The notes below the pieces were generated by a model. That model was not told the origin of the DNA. It saw only the letters and a list, made by a program, of their open reading frames with translations, and made no database searches. 64,000 nucleotides of DNA, taken from positions 21,723,001 through 21,787,000 of the forward strand of contig CM044311.1 of the NCBI GenBank assembly GCA_024291935.2, given 5' to 3'. Below, piece after piece: positions 1 to 11,490 of this stretch. Made by a program: the position numbers and the translations under genes. The DNA comes from Okapia johnstoni (Eukaryota > Chordata > Mammalia > Artiodactyla > Giraffidae). Positions within the stretch are counted from its first letter, which is position 1. Every line of letters starts with the position of its first letter.

Positions 1-935
1 GCAATGAGAATGAACGTCTCTGTCTGTTAAGGATTAATAACTGAAACTTTAACCAGACTTGCAAACTTGGTGGTGGGATATGATTATTTTTATAATTGTT
101 GAATTCAATTTGCTAATTTTTTGTTGAGAATTTCCAGCATCTGCACTCAGTGAGAGATATTGGTTTGTTGTTTTTATTTTCGATAATATATTTATCTAGT
201 TTTGATGTTAGAGTAACGCTAGTCTCATATTTCTCTCCTCTCCATGGAATTCTCCAGGCAAGAATATTGGAGTGTGTAGCCATTCTTTCCTCCAGGGAAT
301 CTTCTCAACCCAGGGGTTGAACACGAGTCTCCTGTTTTGCAGGTGGACTCTTTACCATATGACCCACCATAAAAATGTCGCTTTTTATATTTTTGAGAAG
401 AGATTTTGAAGAGTTTTAAAGATTTTTCCTTTAACTTTTGGTAGAATTCACTGGGAAAACAATATGATCCCGGTGGTTTCTTTTTTCAAAGATAACTAAT
501 GACTGATTCTACTGCTTTCATATATGTATATCTATTAAAGGTACCTGACTTTCATTGTGTGAATATTGGTATTTTGTTTATAATGAATTTCTGCATTCAT
601 TTAAGATACCAAATTTTTAAGCATAAAAAAGTTCATAGAGCTTCTTTATCATTCTTTTTATTTACATGATGTCAGTAGGGACAGCCCTTCTTTCATTTAT
701 GATATGATTTTCCCCTTTTTTCTTCCTTGTTAGCTTTTCTAGAGGTATATCAATTTTATTGATTTTTTTTTGTTTTAAAGAACAAGCTTTGAGCTGTGTT
801 GATTTTTTGTCCTGTTTTCCAGATTTCAAATTCAATGAATCATGTTCTCATTTTTATTATTACCTTTTGATTAATTTAGACTTAAATACACATTTTCGCC
901 TAGTTTCCTAAGATGGAACCACCAGTATGCATTTT
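1..935 (-). mobile_element. L1 LINE ORF2 fragment, antisense, split by a SINE
   Basis: Read on the minus strand this is the L1 ORF2 interval just upstream of and into the reverse transcriptase, recognised by base-level resemblance to antisense L1 (for example the stretch around 95-180 and the GT-rich stretch near 745-790). It is interrupted at 235-371 by a Bov-tA. The same L1 seems to resume at about 2830-3058 after a younger insertion block. No open frame survives, so it is an old, dead copy. The exact L1 subfamily cannot be named by eye. Confidence 0.75.
235..371 (-). mobile_element. Bov-tA SINE, 3'-truncated
   Basis: The minus strand shows the usual order: a tRNA-like head with box-B-type GTTCAACCCC, then the Bov-A body with TATTCTTGCCTGGAGAATTCC. 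The head lies at the right end and the body runs left. Inserted inside the antisense L1. No clean flanking direct repeat was found, so the boundaries are approximate. Confidence 0.8.
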
Positions 936-1272
936 TTTAAAATACTATTGAGCAATTCTCTGACACTAGCTGTATATCCTACAATTCAACTTAATTCTGA
1001 TACTATGTGGCCACAGTTTAAGGCTCAGATCTATATGACTGCTCCCTTCCCCCAACTTTAGACATCAACTGCAAGTCCAGCTTGTCATTCATGCTTCAGA
1101 TTGATCATCAGGAGTTCCCACAACTCCCTCCTTGAGTTTCTTTACTTGGCTAAACTGGATCACAGAACTGAGAGAAACGTTTTAATTACTAGGAGAGTCA
1201 CAGATTAAGATAAGGGGAAAGGAGGACAGGGTTTTTATGGTGTCTCCAAGCATATCAGTCACGTTGCACCTC
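936..1272. mobile_element. Old interspersed repeat, left part (family uncertain)
   Basis: This stretch and 2414-2820 read as one interrupted unit: joined at the LTR target site they give a continuous sequence through CACCTCCATGTGTTC. It resembles a mammal-wide repeat seen in other mammals, but I cannot name the family. It interrupts the antisense L1 and is in turn interrupted by the solo LTR. Confidence 0.5.
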
Positions 1273-2407
1273 TGCCGGGAGCCAGCTCACGAGATCCCAC
1301 TCATGACAGAGTCATGAGGAGAAGGACTGACGAGCAGAGCAACTCAGGCCTCAGGGATTCTCGAGAGGCTGCCTCAGCGCTCACCTTAAAAATGAGATCT
1401 CTCTTTCTGACGCTTGCTATAATAAACCTCTTCTTATTTTCTGTGACTTAGGCAAAAGGCCTTTCCTGATTCCCTTCTAAAATAGATCATTCTGAAACCT
1501 CAAATCAACAAGGCCCCTGAACGGTAGCACCCTAAATAAAATTATCTGGGATATAAAATATGCTAATCTAAATTCCTCTTGCTAGCATATTGGTTTGTTT
1601 AATAAATGTACCTGTGCCTTTGGAGCTAATGTGCTTGACTGCCCCTTAACAACAGAACAGCATTGAGAGCCTCCACACAGAAAGCCCCAATGGGGACAGA
1701 GCCCTTTGTAGGGAAGAAAGGCTTGTTAGGAAGCATAAGAAATATTGCTTTATGAAACTGTTACGTAATCTATATTTACTCACTATGTTTTTACTCTTAA
1801 CATATTTAGCCTATATAATGAAAGCATAATAGTTAGGGATTTATATAAATAAAAGTTTAGTTTTAATACAAATAATAAGACAATTTGTTAATTCAGCTGG
1901 TGATTTTGCTAAGAAGTGACCTTTGTGCTACATTGTTTCAGCTTGCTGTACTATGACTTTATGGAACCACATTCTTTTCTGTTAAGCTCAAGGCGTAAAT
2001 TACCGAAAACAGGTTTTACCTTGAAACTTTCTATTAATGAATTCTTTCCTGCTGTGCCTGATACAAAAGTGTCCTGGCTGATCAACCCTTATCAATAAAA
2101 GAGTCACAAGATGTTAGCAGGCCTCTGGGCAAGAAGATGATGTAAACAATTTTAAACCTTTTATAACTTAGAAACACAGTGTTCTGGTTCCGATATGGAT
2201 CAAAAACTGCTGATCCATCGAGCTGATCTGGCATGACTCTATACTTTACATTTGTTTCTATGTACCACTAAAAATATAAAAACTGTCTTAAAAACAATAA
2301 AGTCAGAAGACACTTGGAAACACCACGACTCGCTGTGTCTTCTCATTCGTATCGCCGACGCCGTCTATCCTGAGGGAACCCTGACCTGCTGGGGCTGGAC
2401 TCTGGCA
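1273..2407 (+). mobile_element. Solo endogenous-retrovirus LTR (BTLTR1-like, class II)
   Basis: The element begins TG (1273) and ends CA (2407) and is flanked by a perfect 6-bp direct repeat CACCTC at 1267-1272 and 2408-2413. A 6-bp duplication is the usual length for class II (betaretrovirus-like) integration. Its 1,135 bp hold an AATAAA signal at 2296-2301 and a TATAAA at 2275-2280, supporting plus-strand orientation with R/U5 at the right. The text resembles the bovine LTR family BTLTR1. No gag, pol or env sequence is present, so the provirus was lost by recombination between its two LTRs. Confidence 0.85.
2296..2301 (+). promoter_or_regulatory. LTR polyadenylation signal AATAAA
   Basis: A canonical AATAAA lies 106-111 bp before the LTR end, as expected for an R region. 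The only nearby TATAAA is at 2275-2280. Whether either still works is unknown. Confidence 0.55.
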
Positions 2408-2413
2408 CACCTC

Positions 2414-2820
2414 CATGTGTTCACCACCTTGGAAGCTCTCCAAAATCTGTTATGTTAGGGTTTTATGGAAGATATACTATATATGCATGAGTAATTGAAT
2501 TATTGACAATTGATGATTAAACTCAACCTCTAGGGCCTTTGACCTCCCTGAAGCTGATGGTGGGAGTGAGGCTGAAAGTGTCAAAACTCTTATCACTTGG
2601 TCTTGGTGACATATCCCATCCCAATGTGCTTTACAATGTTGATGTATAAACTCAGATATTGCTCAAAGGGGTTTGTTATCACCATCTAGTCCCTTTAATC
2701 ACTTTTGCCACCTAGGAAACCCCAAGGGTTTTAGAAGCTTTTTGCCAGAAATTGGACAAAGAGATTAAGTACATAAATAAATAAATAGAAATCATAGTGT
2801 CACAGAAGTTTAGATTATTG
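2414..2820. mobile_element. Old interspersed repeat, right part (family uncertain)
   Basis: Continuation of the unit at 936-1272 after removal of the solo LTR. It ends in an AT-rich stretch with a short (AATA)n run near 2774-2789, after which antisense L1 resumes. The family name is not known to me. Confidence 0.45.
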
Positions 2821-2829
2821 GTTAAAAAA

Positions 2830-3058
2830 ATTTTTTTTCATAGATATTTAATGACAAACATACCTTGAAACACAGATACTGCAGTAGGCAAGTTACATTT
2901 TCATTTTGGTTAAATAAAATCTTTTAGTATATTTTAAAATTTCTTCTTTGACTCGTGAGATACATAAAAATGTGTTATTTAATTTCCAAATATTTGGGTA
3001 TGACCAGGTATATTTCTTTTAATTTTATTAATTAAATTCTAATGTAGTCTGAGAATTT
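2830..3058 (-). mobile_element. L1 LINE fragment, antisense (continuation)
   Basis: The stretch around 2935-3000 (TTCTTCTTTGACTCGTGAG followed by a TTTAATTTCC block) matches antisense L1 ORF2 a few hundred bases upstream, in L1 terms, of the piece ending at 935. This implies one L1 split by the 936-2820 block. Confidence 0.6.
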
Positions 3059-3169
3059 GGCTTACCAGGTGTTGCAGTGGTGAATAATCTGCCTGCTAAG
3101 CAGTAGAAGCAGGAGTAGAGAGTTTGATCCCTGCATCAGCAAGATCCCGTGGAGTGAGACATGGCAAAT
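3059..3169 (+). mobile_element. Bov-tA SINE, 5' half (split by BovB)
   Basis: A diverged tRNA-like head with GTTTGATCCCTGCATCAGC, ending ATGGCAAAT at 3161-3169 where BovB begins. The second half resumes at 5265. The SINE was in place before the BovB. Confidence 0.75.
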
Positions 3170-5215
3170 TCAGTTCATATCAGTTGCTCAGCTGTGTCTG
3201 ACTCTTTGCGAGCCTATGAACTGCAGCATGCCAGGCTTCACTGTCGATCACCAACTCCAGGATTTACTCAAACTCATGTCCACTGAGTTGGTGACACCAT
3301 CCAATCATCTCATCCTCTGTCGTTCCCTTCTCCTGCCAACTTCAATCTTTCCCATCATCAGAGTCGTTTCCAATGAGTCAGTTCTTCGCATCATGTGGCC
3401 AAAGTACTGGAGTTTCAGCCTCAGCATCAGTCCTTCCAATGAATATTCAGGACTGATTTCCCTTATGATTGACTGGTTGGATCTCCTTACAGTCTAAGAG
3501 ACTCTCAAGAGTCTTGTCCAACACCACAGTTAAAGGCAACAATTCTTTGGTGCTCAGCTTTATTTATGGTCCAAATATCATAGCCATACATGACTATTGA
3601 AAAAACCATAGCTTTGACTAGATGGACTTTTTGTTGGCAAAGTAATGTCTCTGCTTTTTAATATGCTGTTTTGGTTTGTCATAGGTTTTCTTCCAAGGAG
3701 CAAGTGTCTTTTAATTTCAATGCAGCAGTCACCATCTGCAGCAATTTTGGAACCCCCCAAAATAAAGTTTGTCACTGTTTCCATTGTTTCCCCATCTATT
3801 TGCCATGAAATGATGGGACTGGATGCCATGATCTTAGTTTTTTGAATGCTGAGTTTTAAGCCAACTTTTCCACTCTCTTAATTCACTTATATCATGAGGC
3901 ATTTTAGTTCTTTGCTTTCTGCGGTAAGGGTGGTGTCATTTGCATATCTGAGGCTATTACTGATATTTCTCCAGGCAATCTTGATTCCAGCTTGTGCTTC
4001 ATCCAGCCCAGCATTTCTCATGATGTATTCCACATATAAGTTAAATAAGCAGGGTGACAATATACAGCTTTGACATTCTCCTTTCCTGATTTGGAACCAG
4101 TCTGTTGTTCCATGTCTGGATCTAACTGTTGCTTCTTGGGCTGCATACAGGTTTCTCGGAGGCAGGTCAGGTGTTCTGATATTCTCATCTCTTGAAGAAT
4201 TTTTCCACAGTTTGTTGTGATCCACACAGTCAAAAGCTTTGGTGTAGTCAATGAAGCAGTAGTAGATATCTTTTTTCTGGAATTCTCTTGCTTTTTTGAT
4301 GATCCAAAAGATGTTGGCAATTTGATCTCTGGTTCCTCTGCTTTTTCTAAACCCAGCTTGAACATCTGGAAGTTCACTGTTCATGTACTGTTGAAGCTTA
4401 ACTTGGAGAATTTTTAGCATTGCTTTTTTATTGTATGGCATGAGTGCAATTGTACAGTTGTTTGAACATTCTTTGGCATTGCCTTTCTTTGGGATTGGAA
4501 TGAAAACTGACCTTTTCCAGTCCTGTGGCCATTGCTGAGTTTACCAAATTTGCTGGCATATTGAGTGTAGCATTTTCACAGCATCATCTTTTAGGATTTG
4601 AAATAGCTCAACTGGAATTTCATCACCTCCACTAGCTTTGATCGTAGTGATGCTTCTTAAGACCCACTTAACTTCACATTCTAGATGTCTGACTCTAGGA
4701 GAGTGATCACACCATCGTGGTTATCTGTGTCATGAAGATCTTTTTTGTACAGTTCTGTGTATTCTTGCCACCTCTTCCTAATATCATCTGCTTCTGTTAA
4801 GTCCATACCATTTCTGTCCTTTATTGTGCCCATCTTTGCATGAAATATTGCCTTGATATCTCTAATTTTCTTGAAGAGATCTCTAGTCTTTCCCATTCTA
4901 TTGTTTTCCTCTGTTTCTTTGCTTCTATCACTGAGGAAATCTTTCCTATCTCTCCTTGCTATTCTTTGGAAATCTGCATTCAGATAGGTATATCTTTCCT
5001 TTCCTCCATTGCCTTTCACTTACTTCTCCGCTTTTCTCAGCTATTTGCATGGCCTCCTCAGACAACCATTTTGCCTTTTTGAACTTTTTTTTTTTCCCTC
5101 TTGGGGATGGTTTTGATCATCACCTCCTGTACGATATTACAAATCTTCATCCATAGTTTTTTAAGCATTCTGTGTATCAGATCTAATTCCTTTAATCTAT
5201 TTGTCACTGCCACTT
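3170..5215 (-). mobile_element. BovB LINE (RTE clade), 5'-truncated, inside a Bov-tA
   Basis: The minus strand runs from the linker after the endonuclease (5215) through the reverse transcriptase to the 3' terminal (ACTGA)-type tail at about 3170-3180. The endonuclease domain is missing. The target duplication ATGGCAAAT is at 3161-3169 and 5274-5282, both inside one Bov-tA. About 50 bp of unassigned AT-rich sequence (5216-5264) lies between the recognisable BovB 5' end and the SINE. The reading frame is broken many times. Confidence 0.9.
3887..5019 (-). pseudogene. BovB ORF2 remnant (linker and reverse transcriptase)
   Basis: On the minus strand two separate frames remain. 4681-5019 reads the linker region (AKMGTIKDRNGMDLTEA). 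3887-4441 reads RT, with motif A as CFIDYTKAFDCVDHNKLW and the motif C tyrosine-aspartate box changed from YADD to YAND. RTE-clade RT copies the element's own RNA at a nicked target. Here the frame is interrupted and the catalytic box is altered, so it is inactive. Confidence 0.85.
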
Positions 5216-5264
5216 AAATGTTGAAATATTTCAATTTAAATATTAATGACATTTATTATTATTT

Positions 5265-5390
5265 ATGAAGGAAATGGCAAATCACTCCAGTATTCTTGCC
5301 TGCAGAACCCCATGAACAGTGGAGTCTGGCTGGCTATGGTCCATGGGATTGCACAGAGTCAGACATGACTGAAGCAACTTCGCACATTAT
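5265..5390 (+). mobile_element. Bov-tA SINE, 3' half (split by BovB)
   Basis: Continues the SINE at 3059: GGAAATGGCAAATCACTCC, then the Bov-A body TATTCTTGCCTGCAGAACCC, ending in a diverged BovB-like 3' terminus near GACTGAAGCAACTT. Confidence 0.8.
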
Positions 5391-5460
5391 TATTTAGCAC
5401 TCTAAAAGTTAAGTGTATATAAAAAATAAATATTGATTCACCATTATAATATATAAATAT

Positions 5461-5666
5461 GTTACCCAGTCAGTTGTTTCCAACTGTTTACAATCTCATG
5501 GAATTTAGCCCACCGGTCTCCTCTATCCTGGAATTCTTCAGGCAAAAATACTCGAGTGGGTAGCCATCCCTTCTCCAGGAGATTTTCCCGAGCTGGGGAT
5601 CAATCCCGGGTCTCCAGCACTGCAGGCAGATTCTTTACCAACTGAGCCACAAGGGAAACTCAGGGA
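5461..5666 (-). mobile_element. Bov-tA SINE, near full length
   Basis: Antisense: the tRNA-like head is at the right (GGCTCAGTTGGTAAAGAATC on the minus strand) and the Bov-A body at the left. Flanked by a perfect 12-bp direct repeat ATATATAAATAT at 5449-5460 and 5667-5678. Confidence 0.9.
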
Positions 5667-5678
5667 ATATATAAATAT

Positions 5679-6750
5679 AGATGTCACAAAATGCAAAAGA
5701 GAGGAATTAAGAGCATATGATTTAAAGTTCTTACTCTCAATTGGTGCCTTATATAAGATTACTCAACAGTAGATTTTTGCCACATCCTACAGAATGTGAG
5801 ACCTTAATTCCAAGACCATTATTTAACCCACACCTTCTGAATTGGAAGGAGGTGTCTTAACCATTGGATATTGGCAGAGTCCCTTGGAGGTAGATTCTGA
5901 CTAATAATGTACATATCTCTCAAATATCTTGGCAGTGTATTTTAAAATATGCCCATTTCTTCAAATTCTTTCAGTGAAGTACTGGCATGCTGTGACTACT
6001 ACAAACTCCATGGAAGTGAATATTATCATAGTTAATTTGTATTATGTCTAATACATAAGATGGAGATGATTCTGAAAATCTCAAAGTCAAGCATTACAAA
6101 AATAATGCAATATGCACACCTTAAAAATCATGTTTATATGGTAACAAAAATTCTCATTTCAAAAGAGGTAAATCCAACAACATGCTTTATAAAATAACAT
6201 GAATTTTTAAAAAAGCAATAATTAAAGAACAGCTAAAATTATACTGCTAAAAATAAGTTGATTTAAAAATTATTTCTGGAAACAAATTTGTAAACACAAA
6301 TCAAGGCTAACAAATATTTTTCTGAATAATCATGAAAAAATTCTACATACAGGAATTTATATCAAAGTCGATATAAAATGACAAACCAAATTTACATAAA
6401 ATATTGTTTCAGTTTTTGTTAATGTAATATTTTTTAAACTAATGAACCTTTGTACAGAACTTCTATAACACACTGTGTTAGAGTAAAATATTAAGTAGGC
6501 AAAACATTATTTTTATGTAGATTGGAAAACAACAGACTTCCATTACTTTCAAATGAGGATATTTAAGAAAAAAGCTTTCAAACTGAAGTATTGACACTGT
6601 ATATATGTGACTGTTGTCTAGTCAGAATTCCACTTTAAAAATAATTAAAGTATGTGAAAAAAATCATGTTAGGTATAACAATAGCAAAAGCAGGTTATTG
6701 TGGCACTTTTCACAAATACAATTAAGTGATAATTTATGAAAATAAGACAA
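5679..6750. other. AT-rich sequence, nothing recognised
   Basis: No coding frame, RNA gene or named repeat could be recognised. Long A and T runs and stop codons occur in all frames. It may contain very old, unrecognisable repeat remains. Confidence 0.5.
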
Positions 6751-6955
6751 CATACTGGTCATAGCAAACACCCTCTTCCAACAACACAAGAGAAGACTCT
6801 ATACATGGACATCACCAGATGGTCGACACCGAAGTCAAATTGATTATACTCTTTGTAGCCAAAGATGGAGAAGCTCTATACAGTCAGCAAAAACAAGACC
6901 GGGAGCTGACTGTGGTTCAGATCATGAACACCTTATTGCCAAATTCAGACTGAAA

Positions 6956-7458
6956 TTGAAGAAAGTGGAGAAGACCACTACACCATTCAGGTATGACCTA
7001 AATCAAATCCCTTATGGCTACGCAGTGGAAGTGAGAAATAGATTTAAGGGACTAGATCTGATAGACAGAGTGCCTGATGAACTGTGGATGGAGGTTTGTG
7101 ACATTGTACAGGAGACAGGAAACAAGACTATCTCAAGAAAAAGAAATGCAAAAAAGCAAAATGGCTCGCTGAGGAGACCTTACAAATAGGTGTGAAAAAA
7201 TGGAAAGTGAAAAGCAAAGGAGAAAAGGAAAGATATACCCATTTGAATGCAGAGTTCCAAAGAATAGCAAGGAGAGATAAGAAAGCCTTCCTCAGTGATC
7301 AATGCAAAGAAATAGAGGAAAACAATAGAATGGGAAACACTAGAGATCTCGTCAAGAAAATTAGAGGTACCAAGGGAACATTTCATGCAAAGATGGGCTC
7401 AATAAAGGACAGAAACGGTAGGGATCTGACAGAAGCAGAAGATATTAAGAAGTGGTGA
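6956..7458 (+). pseudogene. BovB ORF2 remnant: linker between endonuclease and RT
   Basis: Two overlapping-phase frames (6956-7189 and 7192-7458) read the lysine/arginine-rich BovB linker, with FRYDLNQIPYGYAVEVRNRF and then HLNAEFQRIARRDKKAFL. A stop at 7187-7189 and a frame change separate them. Non-functional. Confidence 0.8.
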
Positions 7459-8015
7459 CAAGAATACACAGAAGAACTGTACAAAAAAGATCTTCACGAC
7501 CCAGATAATCACGATGGTGTGATCACTCACCTAGAGCCAGACATCCTAAAATGTGAATTCAAGTGGGCCTAAGGAAGCATCACTATGAACAAAGATAGAG
7601 GTGATGGAATTCCAGTTGAGCATTTCAAATCCTGAAAGATAACTCTGTGAAAGTGCTGCATTCAATATGCCAACAAATATTGAAAACTCAACAGTAAGTC
7701 ACAGGACTGGAAAAGGTCAGTTTTCATTCCAGTCCCAAAGAAAGCCAATGCCAAAGAATGCTCAAACTACTGCACAATTGCACTCATCTCACACGCTAGT
7801 AAAGTAATGGTTAAAATTCTCCACGCTAGGCTTCAGCAATACGTGAACTGTGTATTTCCAGATGTTCAAGCTGGTTTTAGAAAAGACAGATGAACCAGAG
7901 ATCAAATTGCCGACATCTGCTGGATCATCAAAAAAGCAAGAGAGTTCCAGAAAAACATCTATTTCTGCTTTATTGACTATGCCAAAGCCTTTGACTGTGT
8001 GGATCACAGTAAACT

Positions 8016-8636
8016 GTGGAAAATTCTGAAAGAGATAGGCATACCAGACTACCTGACCCGCCTCTTGAGAAACCTGTATGCAGGTCAGGAAGCAACAGAA
8101 CTGGACAAGGAACAACAGACTGTTTCCAAATAGGAAATGGTGTACGTCAAGGCTGTATATTGTCACCCTGCTTATTTAATTTATATGCAGAGTACATCAT
8201 TAGAAATACTGGGCTGGAAGAAGCACAAGCTGGAATCAAGATTGCCGGGAGAAATATCAGTAACCTCAGATATTTGGATGACACCACCCTTATGGCAGAA
8301 AGTGAAGGAAAACTAAAGAGCCTCTTAATGAAAGTGAAAGAGGAGAGTGAAAAAGTTGGCTTAAAGCTCAACATTCAGAAAGCTAAGATCATGGCATCTA
8401 GTCCCATCACTTCATGGCAGATAAATGGGCAAACAGTGGGAACAGTGGCTGATTTTATTTTTCTGGGCTCCAAAGTAACTGCAGATGGTGATTGCAGCAA
8501 TGAAATTAAAAGACGCTTTCTCCTTGGAAGGAAAGTTATGACCAACCTAGACATCAAAAACCAGAGATATTACTTTGCCAACAAAAGTCTGTCTAGTCAA
8601 AGCTATGGTTTTTCCAGTTATCATGTATGGATGTGA
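8016..8636 (+). pseudogene. BovB reverse-transcriptase remnant
   Basis: A 206-codon frame carries the QGCILSPCLFNLYAEY block and the motif C region, but the YADD box reads YLDD (RYLDDTTLMAES), then the conserved LKLNIQKAKIMASSPITSW segment. The stop at 8634-8636 cuts off the C-terminal domain, which continues in another frame at 8707-9027 ([20 protein letters not shown]). Dead copy. Confidence 0.85.
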
Positions 8637-9047
8637 GAGTTGGACTATAAAGAATTCTGAACGCTGAAGAATTGATGCTTTTGAACTGTGGTGTTGGAGA
8701 AGACTCTTGAGAGTCCCTTGGACTGCAAGGAGATCCAACCAGTCCATCCTAAAGGAGATCAATCCTGGGTGTTCATTAGAAGGACTGATGTTGAAGCTGA
8801 AACCCCAATACTTTGACCACCTGATGCAAACAGCTGACCCATTGGAAAAGATCCTGATGCTGGGACAGATTGAGGGCAGGAAGAGAAGGGGACAACAGAG
8901 GATGAGATGGCTGGATGGCATCATCAACTTGATGGACCTGGGTTTGGGTGGACTCTGGGAGTTGGTGATGGACAGGGAGTCCTGGCATGCTGCGGTTCAT
9001 GGGGTCACAAAGAGTCGGACACGATGAGCAACTGAACAGAACTGAAC

Positions 9048-9865
9048 AAACGAAAACAAAACCATGCTCGTCCTAAGGTTATTAGAAAAACATCCATAAT
9101 ATCTTGTGTTATACTAAAGTTTGAGTCTTTGCTTTAAATTGGTTTTTAAAATAACCAGAATTATTTCAGATATTTTTTCATGGTAAATTTCTTTGCTCTA
9201 TCATGTATGGATTCCCAATTAGAAACTTAATAGTGTACAGCTTTTAGGTTATATTAATATTTCAATTTCTCTTATCTCAAAAGAAAAAAAAAGTCTTTGA
9301 ATTAACTTTTAGGTTCAGTTTAAGTTAGTTGGCAATGTATCTTCATCAGAAACTCTAAATTGGAATATTATTAAATGAAAAAATGACACTTTGTAAATAA
9401 CTGGTGATTCTTCGTGTAACATAATATAGAAGCAGTGGAAAAGATACTCAAATCTAGACCCCATTTTCCATTGATAAGGTCATCTCAGTGGGCAAAATAT
9501 AGAGCTAAGCCTTGTAAAAGATGAACTGATACATTGCAGTTAGGAAATATAGATTTTTTTCATGCAATTTGACGTTAGTATAGCTGTGTTGTATGAATGG
9601 AGTTTCTGGTATTTATTTTAATGGAGAATGTTTCATCAAAATTGCTATTCTGAATGGAAACAATTTTGTTCTCTGAATATGAGTAACGTTACATTTCTAT
9701 TCATTGCATTGATTCGATCAAACTTTGAGGTGGCAATAAGTTTTATCTGAATTTTTAAGGGTGTAAGATTCTTAAAGAGTTAAAATTAAGAACATCAACA
9801 ACAACAACAACAACAACTTTGAATAGAATATTTTCCCTTAACACTCCAGGAAAATAGTACAGCAC
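9048..9865. other. AT-rich sequence, nothing recognised apart from a microsatellite
   Basis: No gene or named repeat seen. A short (CAA)n tract lies at 9796-9817, just before the Bov-A2. Confidence 0.5.
9796..9817 (+). repeat. (CAA)n microsatellite, about 7 units
   Basis: Uninterrupted CAA units. Likely length-variable. Confidence 0.9.
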
Positions 9866-10141
9866 TGCTGCTGCTGCTGCTAAGTCGCTTCAGTCTTTTC
9901 TGACTCTGTGAGACCTCACAGACGGCAGCCCACCAGGCTCCTCTGTCCCTGGGATTTTCCAGGCAGGAACATTGGAGTGGGTTGCCATTTCCTGCTCCAA
10001 TGCATGAAAATGAAAAGTGAAAGTGAAGTCTCTCAGTCATGTCAGACTCTTTGCGACCCCATGGACTGTAGTCTACCAGGCTCCTCCGTCCATGGGATTT
10101 TCCAGGCAAGAGTACTGGAGTGGGTTGCCATGTCCTTCTCC
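9865..10141 (-). mobile_element. Bov-A2 SINE (dimer) with (CTG/CAG)n end
   Basis: Two Bov-A monomers in antisense, each with the GACTCTTTGCGACCCC-type block and AGTACTGGAGTGGGTTGCC. The 3' end on the minus strand is a (CAG)n tract seen here as (CTG)n at 9865-9880. This arrangement is typical of bovine Bov-A2. Confidence 0.9.
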
Positions 10142-11227
10142 ATACTTAAAAGTATGCTAAATCATATCAGCAAGTTTTCTTTGAAACTATTCCCTGTCAA
10201 AGATGAATGCTTTTCTAAAAATAAATAAATAATGCAGTTTAAGTTAACATACAATTTTTATGTCAATTTTTTTTTAATATATTTACAGAATGTCAAAATA
10301 CTTTCAAAATTAGCTAAAGCTATATGAGATTTAATGACCGTAATTTCCTGTCTGCACTTTCAACAGTTTTACTCTTTGAAACTTTTGAGCATATTCACAG
10401 TTTTGTTCTCAGTAAAATGAGTTGATTTCAATGTCCAGAGGAACCAATTAAAGGTGGAATATTAATATTAACAGGACTGGTTCACAAATGATGAAATTAT
10501 TTATCCCCTATTTTTTTTTTTCATATTGGAAGATAGATTGCTTTCCCTCTACAGCTAAAAGCTTTTTAAATCCTTTGACTTATCAAAGTAGTTTTTAAAT
10601 GAGGAAAGAATAACTCTACATGTAATCATCCTAGTTGGAAGTGGAAGAAAATGAACACTCTGTAAAGTCATATTTAAACTATCCATCTCTTAGAATCATG
10701 CAGAGAAACATTGCCAATGGAAATTCAATGAAAAAGAGCTGTTCACGGGGTCCAAGCTCAACTTTAGAAAACAGCATTTGCTGATTATGCATTTGGAACC
10801 ACATTTTATAGAGTAAATTATACAAAGGAGATTATTCTACTAAGATTTCTGTATAAGTTCCCTATTTGAATTGTCTGATATTTATTGGTTTTCAAATAGA
10901 AATAAGTAGTATAAACTTGTATATTTACATGGTTTTAAAGAAAATTTCAGAAAATTTTTTTGTACCTAGATACCCTAATTATAAAATAAGTCTGATAAGA
11001 TATATAAAAGTGAGGTAGGAATTAGTAGGAAAGTATGTAACAAATGCTGAAATATGTTTGTAAAACTGCTATGCTGGATATCCAAGAAATCAAGATATTC
11101 CTAGTTGTCCTCTTGAACTCTTGTTTTCAATACAGTCATTATTTAATTAATAGTAATGACTGCTTCTCTGGCTCTATTATTATCGCAGAAAACCACACAT
11201 CACTATGTGATCCCATTTTATCATGGT
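10142..11227. other. AT-rich sequence, nothing recognised
   Basis: No coding, RNA or clear repeat signal. Frames are short. Confidence 0.5.
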
Positions 11228-11350
11228 TTAGTTGCTAAATCATGCCTGAATCTTGCAACCCCACGGATATGGGGATCTTTCTGACCCAGGGATTAAACCC
11301 ATGTCTCCTGCACTGCAGGCAGATTATTTATAGACTGAGCTTCCAGGGAA
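11228..11350 (-). mobile_element. Bov-tA SINE, internally deleted
   Basis: Antisense Bov-A start (GCTAAATCATGCCTGAATC) jumps directly to the tRNA-like head (CAGGGATTAAACCCATGTCT), so the middle is deleted. It abuts a second SINE in opposite orientation. Confidence 0.7.
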
Positions 11351-11490
11351 TTCCCAGGTTCAATTCCTGGATTAGAAAGAGCCCCTGCAGTAGGAAATGA
11401 CAACACAGTCCAATATCTTTTCCCTGGAAAATTCCATGGGAGGCTATAGTTCTAGGGGTGGCAAAGAGTCTGACACAACTGAACACACAT
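11351..11490 (+). mobile_element. Bov-tA SINE, 5'-truncated
   Basis: Sense box-B-like GGTTCAATTCCTGG, then a diverged Bov-A body and the end GAGTCTGACACAACTGAAC. With the preceding antisense copy it makes a short inverted pair. Confidence 0.7.

Larger units (their letters stand above)
6751..9047 (+). mobile_element. BovB LINE, 5'-truncated within the endonuclease
   Basis: Begins inside the C-terminal part of the APE-type endonuclease, keeping the final SDH-type box (6915-6930 region, reads GADCGSDHEHLIAKF), then the linker, the reverse transcriptase and the 3' end with tail near 9030-9047. About 2.3 kb. Frameshifts and stops break the frame, for example the TGA after KKW at 7456-7458. Only an imperfect flanking repeat was seen (GAAAATAAGACAACAT versus GAAAACAAAACCAT), so the ends are approximate. 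Confidence 0.9.

Noticed and set aside
1273..2407. A complete provirus
   Set aside because: Only one LTR with its target duplication is present; no gag, pol or env sequence adjoins it.
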